Program-made: the position numbers and the translations under genes
Shown here: one piece after another, positions 8,174 to 14,977 of the stretch
How the letters are laid out: each line of letters begins with the position of its first letter
How positions within the stretch are numbered: the stretch's first letter is position 1
DNA from: JAWOJF01 sp046481785
Lineage (GTDB): Bacteria > Bacteroidota > Ignavibacteria > Ignavibacteriales > Ignavibacteriaceae
Reading direction: 5' to 3'
Length of the DNA: 24,107 nucleotides
NCBI GenBank assembly: GCA_046481785.1
Contig: JAWOJF010000155.1
Location: 1 to 24,107 of the forward strand
The notes under the pieces: generated by a model
Database searches by the model: none
Seen by the model: the letters and a program-made list of their open reading frames with translations, nothing else
Told to the model about the DNA's origin: nothing

Positions 8174-9001
8174 TTACAAATCCACATTTAAACCTACTGT
8201 AAAATAGTCTTCATTTAAATCGTAATATTCGCCATGTACACTTTTACCTGAATAATAAGAAAAGAGGAGACTAACTCCTTTCTCTTTATAATTTCCAAAC
8301 TTAATTCCGGCAGATACAATATTGTTGCCGTAAAATTTTTCAATTTCGGCAAGCTTAAAATCATATGCAATAAATGGAAAAAACTTACCGGATACAGAAG
8401 TTAAATAATAATCAAATCCAAGCTGGTAAATTCCTTTACCTATATTTTCCGGTGTTACATGAAATAAATAAGTGAGTCCTGCATAAACTCTTAACCCATC
8501 CACCCTGTAATATGGAAATATTTCTATAAACTCTCTGCTGTAAACCCGGGGAGTATTCCCGTTACGCCAGTCATCAATACTATGGTCATACTGCCCGTCA
8601 ACAAAATGGGCACTAATATGACTTAACCTGAAACGGAAACCATATTCATCATTCTGATTTAAAACTTTATAACCAGCATTAACACCAAAAAGATAATCGA
8701 TTGCCTCTACAGGGAAATGGAAATCCTTTTCTCCACGCAGCCTTGTAAAAGTAAATAAATCAGCCCCAAAAGATAAAGTAGTACCATCTTTCGAATAATG
8801 ATAAACATCAGATGAAGTACCAATATCAAGTCTCAGTTCACTTTTACTTAACAAATAAGAAAAACCTGCTTTAGGCTCAAGAAAATTTGCAGTAAAGGGC
8901 TGAATGTTAAGTTTGGAAGAGAACCATTCACATTCCTGGGCAAATAGTGAAATACCCTGAACATTTATTATAAAAAAAATAAGAAGTGCAATTCTCTGCA
9001 T
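8174..9001 (-). CDS. DUF1207-like outer-membrane protein
   Basis: This 275-residue protein has a signal peptide (MQRIALLIFFIINVQGISLFAQ) and then a beta-strand-rich body. Recognisable stretches are NFLEPKAGFSYLL (39-51), FHFPVEAIDYLFGVNAGY (93-110) and FRFRLSHISAHFVDGQYD (about 122-139). From memory these match the DUF1207 family, seen in Bacteroidota and relatives and resembling lipid A-modifying barrels in overall look; the family assignment is fairly but not fully certain. The C-terminus ends DYFTVGLNVDL, suitable for an outer-membrane barrel. It sits between the GT2 gene (27 bp upstream) and the site-2 protease gene (16 bp downstream), so all are likely co-transcribed. The function is unknown. 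Confidence 0.75.
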   Translation of the reverse strand: MQRIALLIFFIINVQGISLFAQECEWFSSKLNIQPFTANFLEPKAGFSYLLSKSELRLDIGTSSDVYHYSKDGTTLSFGADLFTFTRLRGEKDFHFPVEAIDYLFGVNAGYKVLNQNDEYGFRFRLSHISAHFVDGQYDHSIDDWRNGNTPRVYSREFIEIFPYYRVDGLRVYAGLTYLFHVTPENIGKGIYQLGFDYYLTSVSGKFFPFIAYDFKLAEIEKFYGNNIVSAGIKFGNYKEKGVSLLFSYYSGKSVHGEYYDLNEDYFTVGLNVDL

Positions 9002-9028
9002 TAAGTAATTTTCCGTAATTAAAAGAAG

Positions 9029-10120
9029 CTAATATTCTCTCCCCTTCCATTTTACTTTTCTCGAAAAGATAAGTATTAACGGAAGAGTAATAACATATAG
9101 AAGATAATAAAGCTGAAAATTGAAAAAGTATTTCAGGTTGTTTTTTATTCCGAGGCTTGCGTGAACCGGAATTAAGAAGAAACCATCAATAGTTATTTTA
9201 AAGACTGCCAAATATAAAGATACAGGGGAGAAAAATAAAGGAGTTAAAAGCACAAAGAATCCTGCAAGAAAAGCCTCCGCCATAATAATTTTACCAATTA
9301 AAGGGGCATTTATTCCCCCTACTGCCCATCTTTTTTTCTGAAACAGCAAATCTTTCAGGGAGGGGCAGGGTATTGAGGTAATCAATGTTTCAGGATTTAT
9401 AGGATGTAATATCCTGTATTTTTTCAGCTCCCTGACTGCATTAAGAAGTGCAAAATCCTCGGTAACACTAAACGGCAGACTTTCATATCCCCCGGCTTCA
9501 AGGTAAGCCTGTTTTCTAAATGACATGTTATTTCCTATGCAGCTTACAGGATAACCATGGTTTGTCATTCCGGAGGCAACAGAAATGAGGTAAATAAAAT
9601 CAATTGCCTGCATACCTGTAAAGGAGTTATTTACTTCCTGGGTAGTAAACCCGTTTACAATTCCGGTATCGTTACTATAATATAAGGCTGTGTTAAACGC
9701 CCATGAGGGAGGGGCTGCACAGTCGGCATCAGTTAACAATATTATATCAGCTTTAGCCTCCCTGATACCGGCAGCAAGAGCATTTACTTTTCCTTTTAAA
9801 TTTCCCTGCTCTTTACCCGGTATAATTTTTTTGAATTTACTTTTATCATGGGTAAAGGTATCAATAATTTCACCGGTTGAGTCTGCACTGTTATCATCTA
9901 CAATAATAATTTCCAGTTTATCTGCCGGATATATCTGCGCATCAAGTGAAGAAAGGCACCTGAGAATATTTTTTTCTTCATTTCTCGCAGCTACTATGAT
10001 TGCGGCTGTAGGAAGTTCGGCGTTGTTTGCTTGCGGAAATTGTTTTTTAATACCGGTAAGGAGATAAAATGTAAGGAGGAAATAAAGACTTACCACAAGA
10101 AGGAAAATTATTTCAAACAT
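9029..10120 (-). CDS. Membrane-anchored family 2 glycosyltransferase
   Basis: The 363-residue protein has one N-terminal membrane segment (3-23) and a GT2 catalytic domain with AAIIVAARNEEKN (39-51), IIIVDDNSAD (71-80), the metal-binding DAD (131-133), IGNNMSFRKQAYLEAGGY (195-212), TED (220-222) and QKKRW (261-265), the counterpart of the processive QxxRW motif. Three or four hydrophobic segments then follow to the C-terminus. This layout is that of cellulose-synthase-like or hopanoid/lipid glycosyltransferases acting at the inner membrane. Its start lies 13 bases inside the end of the polysaccharide deacetylase gene, so the two are translationally linked and may act on the same glycan or glycolipid. 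Whether it makes a polymer or adds a single sugar is not decidable here. Confidence 0.92.
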   Translation of the reverse strand: MFEIIFLLVVSLYFLLTFYLLTGIKKQFPQANNAELPTAAIIVAARNEEKNILRCLSSLDAQIYPADKLEIIIVDDNSADSTGEIIDTFTHDKSKFKKIIPGKEQGNLKGKVNALAAGIREAKADIILLTDADCAAPPSWAFNTALYYSNDTGIVNGFTTQEVNNSFTGMQAIDFIYLISVASGMTNHGYPVSCIGNNMSFRKQAYLEAGGYESLPFSVTEDFALLNAVRELKKYRILHPINPETLITSIPCPSLKDLLFQKKRWAVGGINAPLIGKIIMAEAFLAGFFVLLTPLFFSPVSLYLAVFKITIDGFFLIPVHASLGIKNNLKYFFNFQLYYLLYVITLPLILIFSRKVKWKGREY

Positions 10121-10755
10121 TCGGCAGGTTCCCCGATCCGGAATCCCCGGGACTCTGACACATCATATATATACCGGATTGAATCAATAATTATATCCTT
10201 GCTTTTAAGGCTGTCGTGCAGAACAACTATAGAATTATTCTTTAAATATTTATCAACTCCAAATTTAACAATGTTGAAGTCACTTTTATAATCATAACTC
10301 AATAGAGTCCACATCACATTCTGCAATTTTTCCCGCTTTAAGATTCCGTTGGTGGATAATTTAAACCTGCCGCAGGGGGGGCGGAAATATTTTACCGTAT
10401 AATTAAATTTTTCCTTCAGGATAATATTAAACAACTGAATCTGGAGAATCGTTTCTTCTTTTAATGTTTTTGTCACTCTTCTGTGGTTAAATGTATGGTT
10501 GCCTATTACATGTCCTTCATCCAGAATTAATTTAGCAAGTTCCGGGTATTTTTGAACATTTTCCCCTACACAAAAAAATATTGCTTTAAGATTAAGTTCA
10601 TTCAGTTTTTTAAGGATAAGTTCAGTGTTCCCAGGTATAGGACCATCATCAAAAGTAAGCAGAATTTTATTTGTGTTACTTTCCCACTGGAAAGAACTGA
10701 ACAGCCCCTTAATAAGGCCAGGCGGTGTATATTCATATTTCAACGGAGTTTTCAT
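10108..10755 (-). CDS. Polysaccharide deacetylase (NodB homology, CE4), no signal peptide
   Basis: These 215 residues contain the CE4 motifs in order: TFDDGP (34-39, catalytic base and metal Asp), HTFNH with metal ligands His87 and His91, RPPCGR (125-130) and LHDS (179-182). The family removes N- or O-acetyl groups from GlcNAc-containing glycans. No signal peptide or membrane segment is visible, so it would act in the cytoplasm or on the inner face of the membrane, unlike most cell-wall CE4 enzymes. The 13-base overlap with the GT2 gene suggests it works on that enzyme's substrate or product, for example deacetylating a lipid-linked aminosugar (inference). It begins 65 bp after rtcB ends. Confidence 0.93.
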   Translation of the reverse strand: MKTPLKYEYTPPGLIKGLFSSFQWESNTNKILLTFDDGPIPGNTELILKKLNELNLKAIFFCVGENVQKYPELAKLILDEGHVIGNHTFNHRRVTKTLKEETILQIQLFNIILKEKFNYTVKYFRPPCGRFKLSTNGILKREKLQNVMWTLLSYDYKSDFNIVKFGVDKYLKNNSIVVLHDSLKSKDIIIDSIRYIYDVSESRGFRIGEPAECLK

Positions 10756-10820
10756 ATTTGTGTTTTTTTATCAGGCTTCGGGAAATTATTTGCTGTAATT
10801 AATTCCTGCCTGACCTTGAA

Positions 10821-12272
10821 TCATCCTTTTATTACGCCAACCGGTTTTAATTTAGCAACTTTATTTGAGATGCCTTCACTATGCATAACGTTTACCACCC
10901 CAGCAACATCTTTATATGCAGAGGGCATTTCTTCAGCTATAGTTCTTATACCTTTTGCCCGGATGATAACTCCTCTTTGTTTCAGCTCATCAATAATATT
11001 TCTTCCCTTAGCCTCTTTCATAGCTTTCTTCCGGCTCATAAATCTTCCGGCACCATGACATGAGCTTCCGAAGGTTTCATCCATTGCTTTCTGTGTACCA
11101 ACAGCTATATAGGAATATCTTCCCATATCTCCCGGTATTAAAACAGGCTGTCCAGCCTTCTGATATTTTCCGGGTATACTTTTACTGCCCGGAGGAAATG
11201 CACGTGTTGCTCCCTTCCTGTGGACACAAACTTTTTTTATTATACCATTAATATTGTGTTCTTCAATTTTAGCAATATTATGGCAAACATCATATACCAA
11301 ATTGAATCCCAATTGTGACTCAGTCATATTAAAAGTTTTAAGTAAAGCTCTTTTAGCAAGGTGCATTATAACCTGCCTGTTGCACCATGCAAAATTAGCA
11401 GCCGCCTGCATTGCGGATAAATACTCCTTACCTTCCATAGAATTAATTGGCGCACAGGCTAGCTGTTTATCGGGCAGATCAAATCCGTAACCGGCGCTTG
11501 CCTTAACAAGACGTTTTAAATAGTCGTCACACACCTGGTATCCCAGGCCGCGTGATCCGGTATGAATAAGTACAACAAGCTGTCCTTTAAATATTCCAAA
11601 AGTTTCAGCACTCCTTTCATCAAAAATCTCTTCAACTACATCAACCTCAAGAAAATGATTCCCTGAGCCAAGCGTTCCAAGCTGATCCAGTCCTCTTTCA
11701 ATTGCTCTTTCGCTTACTGCATTTGCTTCGGCACCTTTTAACGTGCCGCTTTCCTCGGTAAAATCAATATCAGAAGTACTGCCAAGATCTCTCTCAACGG
11801 CCCAGGCAGAACCCATTGAAAGTACTTGCTTTATATCCTTAACGGTGAGCTTTTTAATTGCCCCGCTTGAACCAACACCTGTTGGAATGTTACTGAATAA
11901 ATTATTAACAAGGTCTCCAATTTTATCTTTTGCCCCGGCATATTCAATATTAGTTGCTGCCAGACGGACACCGCAGTTAATATCATAACCTACTCCGCCG
12001 GGTGAAATAACGCCCTCATTTAAATCAGTTGCGGCAACGCCGCCGATAGGGAAACCATATCCCCAGTGAATATCAGGCATTGCTAAACTGTATTTTTGTA
12101 TTCCCGGTAAATGGGCAACATTTTTTACCTGTACCAAAGCTTCGTCATTCTGCAGATTCTGCATCATCTCTTCAGAGATATAAATTCTCCCCGGAACTCT
12201 CATTCCATCCGAAGCAGGAATTTCCCAGAGATTTTCCCTGATCTGTTTTAATTCAATTCCATTTACAATCAT
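10821..12272 (-). CDS. rtcB: RtcB tRNA-splicing ligase (3'-phosphate/5'-OH RNA ligase)
   Basis: At 483 residues this is the long, archaeal-type RtcB length. Mn/GTP residues align well with the characterised Pyrococcus enzyme: Cys100 in DINCGVR, His206 in GSGNHF, His237 in IHTGSRG, His331 in VYDVCHN, the guanylylated His406 in CHGAGR, and the terminal VIKG. The enzyme joins 2',3'-cyclic phosphate or 3'-phosphate ends to 5'-OH RNA ends using GTP and Mn. An AGGA sequence six bases before the ATG supports this start. The archease gene lies 85 bp upstream on the same strand, its known activating partner. In bacteria the pair usually serves RNA repair rather than tRNA splicing; no RNA substrate is visible here. 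Confidence 0.97.
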   Translation of the reverse strand: MIVNGIELKQIRENLWEIPASDGMRVPGRIYISEEMMQNLQNDEALVQVKNVAHLPGIQKYSLAMPDIHWGYGFPIGGVAATDLNEGVISPGGVGYDINCGVRLAATNIEYAGAKDKIGDLVNNLFSNIPTGVGSSGAIKKLTVKDIKQVLSMGSAWAVERDLGSTSDIDFTEESGTLKGAEANAVSERAIERGLDQLGTLGSGNHFLEVDVVEEIFDERSAETFGIFKGQLVVLIHTGSRGLGYQVCDDYLKRLVKASAGYGFDLPDKQLACAPINSMEGKEYLSAMQAAANFAWCNRQVIMHLAKRALLKTFNMTESQLGFNLVYDVCHNIAKIEEHNINGIIKKVCVHRKGATRAFPPGSKSIPGKYQKAGQPVLIPGDMGRYSYIAVGTQKAMDETFGSSCHGAGRFMSRKKAMKEAKGRNIIDELKQRGVIIRAKGIRTIAEEMPSAYKDVAGVVNVMHSEGISNKVAKLKPVGVIKG

Positions 12273-12357
12273 TTTTTATCCTGATCAATAGATATGGCGA
12301 TAAAATAATAACTATTAAAAATCAATTATCGACTATATATCACATCAATTGACTGAA

Positions 12358-12789
12358 TTATATATCGAATACAACCCTCGTTCTATATTTTTCATTCTCA
12401 TATTTTACATCCATCTGGTGAAAAGTAACAGCTTTAATCTCAACTTTTATTTCGTGTTTCCCGGGATTAAGCTCTTCACCGGAAATTTTTGCAGATAAAT
12501 GCCATATATCCTTTTCATTTTTAATTTTTATATCAGTCACCGAAGATAAGATCCATTTTTTTGTATTAAGGAGAAAATTTAGTTCATCCAGGAAATAAAC
12601 AAGAAGTTCTTCCAATGATGATTCTGAAAGTATTATTTCTTTTTCGTTTATTGCTTCTATAACCGTTTCTTCAAGCAGAGTTTCCTTCCAGCCATAAGCC
12701 GAAGCGGTAAACAATTCTTCAACTGTATCAGCCTCTGCCTGGAATGCTATATCGGCAGTATGTTCTATAAACCAATAATTAAAAGACAC
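12358..12789 (-). CDS. Archease, RtcB cofactor protein
   Basis: The 143-residue product has the typical archease length and motifs: YWFIEHTADIAFQAEA (5-20) with Asp13, a WKETLLEE stretch, and the C-terminal RVVFDI with Asp142, the acidic positions that form the metal site of the family. Archease speeds RtcB guanylylation and allows multiple turnovers. It is the first gene of the long minus-strand series and is followed 85 bp later by rtcB, the classic pairing. The start used puts the conserved HTAD at residue 10, as in most homologues. It diverges from the transporter gene, with 110 bp between the two starts. Confidence 0.93.
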   Translation of the reverse strand: MSFNYWFIEHTADIAFQAEADTVEELFTASAYGWKETLLEETVIEAINEKEIILSESSLEELLVYFLDELNFLLNTKKWILSSVTDIKIKNEKDIWHLSAKISGEELNPGKHEIKVEIKAVTFHQMDVKYENEKYRTRVVFDI

Positions 12790-12899
12790 CTGTTTAATAC
12801 CTTTTAAATTGAAAATAATTTATCATTATCTATTTTAAGAATCTTAAACTCTGCAATCCGAAATTTATTACATTTGAAATTTAAATTTGCACATTTTAA
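12790..12899. promoter_or_regulatory. Divergent intergenic region between archease and the DMT transporter
   Basis: This 110-bp, very AT-rich gap must hold promoters for both directions. TAAATTTG at 12882-12889 matches the Bacteroidota -7 box (TAnnTTTG) on the plus strand, but no TTTG is seen at the right distance upstream and it would leave a leader of only a few bases before the ATG at 12900. It is therefore a weak candidate. No operator or riboswitch structure was recognised. Confidence 0.3.
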
Positions 12900-13763
12900 A
12901 TGAATAATCTACCGGAACATCAAAAAGGAATATTGGCTGTACTTGCCGCTGCTGTTTTATGGAGTACCGGCGGTATTTTTATAAAACTTATCTCGCTTAA
13001 TGCTTTACAGCTTGCATCACTGCGTTCTGTTTTTGCCGCATTGGTTTTTGCGGTCTTGTTCAGGAAGAAACTGCTGGATGTTAACGGGTTTACATTTATA
13101 AATGCCATTTTTTATGCCGCTATCCTTATTCTTTTTGTTATGGCAACAAAAAACACTACTGCTGCCAATGCAATATTTCTCCAGTATACCGCCCCTATAT
13201 ATGTTTTGATTTTTGAACCGTTAATTAATAAAACAAAATTTGAAAGAATTAATATCATCACCATCATACTATGTTTTATAGGTATGATATTGTTCTTTAT
13301 CGGTGAACTGTCCCCCGGATATATGTTTGGCAATATCCTCGCTCTTCTTTCAGGTATTGCTTTTGCGGCATTCCTGCTCGGCATGAGAAAAAATAAAAAT
13401 GATTACCAGTTCAGTTCAATTTTTTATGGAAATGTAATAATTGCCCTTATCGGTATTCCTTCCCTGTTTGAAATTTCAGGCTTAAGTTTTTCAGACCTGT
13501 GGCAGGTATCTTTCCTCGGTATTTTCCAGATTGGATTAGCTTATGCAATCTTCAGCTACGGCTTAAAAAGAGTATATGCAATAGAGGCATCCCTAATTGG
13601 AATGATAGAACCTGTGTTGAACCCGGTATGGGTATATTTTGGCTATGGTGAAATCCCGTCGTTTATGGCAATTGTGGGAGGAATAATTATTATTACAGTA
13701 ATATCTATCCGTTCATTTGTACTGGAAGCAGCAACCATGAAGGCAAAATTTAAGAGAACGTGA
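12900..13763 (+). CDS. EamA/DMT-family transporter
   Basis: The 287 residues form ten hydrophobic segments arranged as two EamA halves (about 8-135 and 140-280). Features typical of the drug/metabolite transporter superfamily are LAAAVLWSTGGIFIKLI (15-31) at the start of helix 1, LASLRSVFAALVF at about 38-50, and LIGMIEPVLNPVWVYFGYGE (234-253) near the end, with the conserved Glu-Pro. These proteins move small metabolites, amino acids or sugars across the inner membrane; the substrate cannot be predicted. The gene stands alone on the plus strand. Its TGA stop lies at the first heptamer of the repeat array, so the array begins exactly where coding ends. Confidence 0.93.
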   Translation: MNNLPEHQKGILAVLAAAVLWSTGGIFIKLISLNALQLASLRSVFAALVFAVLFRKKLLDVNGFTFINAIFYAAILILFVMATKNTTAANAIFLQYTAPIYVLIFEPLINKTKFERINIITIILCFIGMILFFIGELSPGYMFGNILALLSGIAFAAFLLGMRKNKNDYQFSSIFYGNVIIALIGIPSLFEISGLSFSDLWQVSFLGIFQIGLAYAIFSYGLKRVYAIEASLIGMIEPVLNPVWVYFGYGEIPSFMAIVGGIIIITVISIRSFVLEAATMKAKFKRT

Positions 13764-14013
13764 GGGCAGAGGGCAGAGATCAGAGGGCAGAAGACAGAGG
13801 TCGGAGGCCAGAAGTCAGAGGTCGAAGATCGGAGGTCAGAAGACAGAGGGCAGAGGTCGGAGGCCAGAAGTCAGAGGTCGGAGGCCAGAAGTCAGAGGTC
13901 GGAGGCCGGAAGACAGAGATCAGAGGTCGGAGGCCAGAAGTCAGAGATCGGAGATCAGAGGGCAGAAGACAGAGATCGGAGATCAGAAGTCAGAGGGCAG
14001 AGGGCAGAGGGCA
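13762..14013 (+). repeat. Array of 36 in-phase heptanucleotide repeats, consensus GARRNCR
   Basis: Reading from 13762, 252 bases divide into exactly 36 seven-base words with no insertion or deletion. Only ten words occur: gagggca (8), gaggtcg (6), gaagtca (5), gagatca (4), gaagaca (4), gaggcca (4), gagatcg (2), and one each of gaggtca, gaggccg and aagatcg. A 21-base superunit, gaggtcg-gaggcca-gaagtca, appears four times (from 13797, 13853, 13874 and 13923). Because T occurs only before C, no stop codon can arise in any forward frame. A GTG-initiated 99-residue Arg/Glu-rich frame at 13760-14059 (7-residue repeats) is therefore an artefact rather than a gene. The array touches the transporter stop and ends 166 bp before the pdxH stop. 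Its function is unknown. Confidence 0.95.
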
Positions 14014-14179
14014 GATGGGTAACTGTATGTTAAGGTATAATATCATATTGCTGTTTTAAGTCCCGTTAGGGACGTTATGTTTATAGACATAGGTAACCTC
14101 AAAAATATCAAGTTCCGTAGGAACGAAACAAATTATTATTTAGAATTATATTTACATCAGTTTGTTAATCTATATAGAT
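14014..14179. repeat. Intergenic stretch with two small REP-like hairpins
   Basis: After the heptamer array, two similar hairpins occur 52 bp apart: GTCCC-gtta-GGGAC (14060-14073) and GTTCC-gta-GGAAC (14112-14124). Both share the core AAGT(T/C)CCGT(T)AGG(G/A)AC. Such paired short hairpins in noncoding gaps resemble the dispersed REP-like elements common in Bacteroidota and relatives (general knowledge; the copy number here cannot be checked). The rest of the stretch is AT-rich. No terminator with a clear T-tract and no gene was seen. Confidence 0.55.
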
Positions 14180-14836
14180 TCAAGGCGCAAGCCTTACAAT
14201 TTCCCAATCGCTGTCTTTTTTTAGATATACTAACCTGTCATGCAGGCGGCTCTCTCTTCCCTGCCAGAATTCAAATTTAAATGGCAATACCCTGTACCCG
14301 CCCCAAAAAGGAGGAAGCGGGACTTGCTGCCCCTCATACATTTTTTTTAATTCTTTAAATTTAGTCTGCAAATAATCTCTTCCGGGAATTACACTGCTCT
14401 GTTTTGATGCCCATGCACCCAGCCTGCTTTCAAAGGGACGTAAATTAAAATATAATTCCGATTCTTCACGTGTAGTTTTTTCAACGGATCCCCATATCCT
14501 TACCTGCCTCTCCAGTTCCTTCCAGAAAAACAGGAGAGATACATTAGGATTTTCCTGCATATCTTTTGCTTTGTCACTTTCATAGTTTGTATAAAAAACA
14601 AATCCTTTTCCATCCATTCCCTTCAGCAAAACCGTCCTAACTGATGGAAGACCATCTTTACTCACTGTTCCAAGCATCATAGCATTCGGTTCAGTGATAT
14701 TTGCCTCAATAACTTCATCCATCCAGGTTTTAAATTGCTTATAGGGGTTTTTATCAACACTATTTTGATTTAACTCTTTCAGTGTATATTCCCTTCTCAA
14801 TTCAGATATATCTTTGCCGCCTGTCATACTTCTCAT
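14180..14836 (-). CDS. pdxH: Pyridoxamine 5'-phosphate oxidase
   Basis: The 218-residue product matches PdxH in length and motifs. It has an RREYTLKELNQN start, a PNAMMLGTVSKDGLPSVRTVLLKG region, the FYTNYESDKAKD stretch that binds FMN phosphate, SLLFFWKELERQVRIWG, then RLGAWASKQSS, and the C-terminal FWQGRESRLHDR and DWEIVRLAP. The enzyme uses FMN and oxygen to convert pyridoxamine or pyridoxine 5'-phosphate to pyridoxal 5'-phosphate in the cytosol. A second ATG three codons downstream (14827) is an equally good start. It is a single gene facing away from the 2-oxoglutarate dehydrogenase gene. Its requirement for oxygen hints at an organism with at least part-time aerobic metabolism (inference). 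Confidence 0.97.
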   Translation of the reverse strand: MRSMTGGKDISELRREYTLKELNQNSVDKNPYKQFKTWMDEVIEANITEPNAMMLGTVSKDGLPSVRTVLLKGMDGKGFVFYTNYESDKAKDMQENPNVSLLFFWKELERQVRIWGSVEKTTREESELYFNLRPFESRLGAWASKQSSVIPGRDYLQTKFKELKKMYEGQQVPLPPFWGGYRVLPFKFEFWQGRESRLHDRLVYLKKDSDWEIVRLAP

Positions 14837-14977
14837 TTATGTATTAAAATATGCTTACTTGCTATAGTAAATTTTTGTTATTTTGGTATTTGTATAGCCG
14901 GGTAATGCAGTTATGAAGTCTATAATTTCTTTTATAAATTTACTAAATAAATCCCAATAATTTACAATAATAAGATC
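14837..14977. promoter_or_regulatory. Divergent promoter region between pdxH and the Kgd-type gene
   Basis: This 141-bp AT-rich gap separates two divergent starts. TATAAT at 14921-14926, 52 bp before the plus-strand ATG, is a perfect sigma-70-like -10 hexamer, but no good -35 hexamer lies 16-18 bases upstream. Its use is uncertain. No Shine-Dalgarno sequence precedes the ATG at 14978 (AATAATAAGATC), as is common in this group. No operator-like dyad was recognised. Confidence 0.3.

Noticed and set aside
10804..10821. 18-base near match TCCTGCCTGACCTTGAAT to 18779-18796 (one mismatch)
   Set aside because: About one such match is expected by chance across all pairs in a window of this size; no structure or larger homology extends from it.
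13760..14059. 99-residue Arg/Glu-rich open frame starting with GTG
   Set aside because: It is the forced stop-free reading of the heptamer array; all three forward frames are open there for compositional reasons, and the repeat in the protein is only the 7x3 beat of the DNA.
14181..14195. AAGGC-GCAA-GCCTT tetraloop hairpin at the end of pdxH
   Set aside because: It lies in the coding region for the conserved RLAP C-terminus of PdxH and has no T-tract; it is explained by coding.
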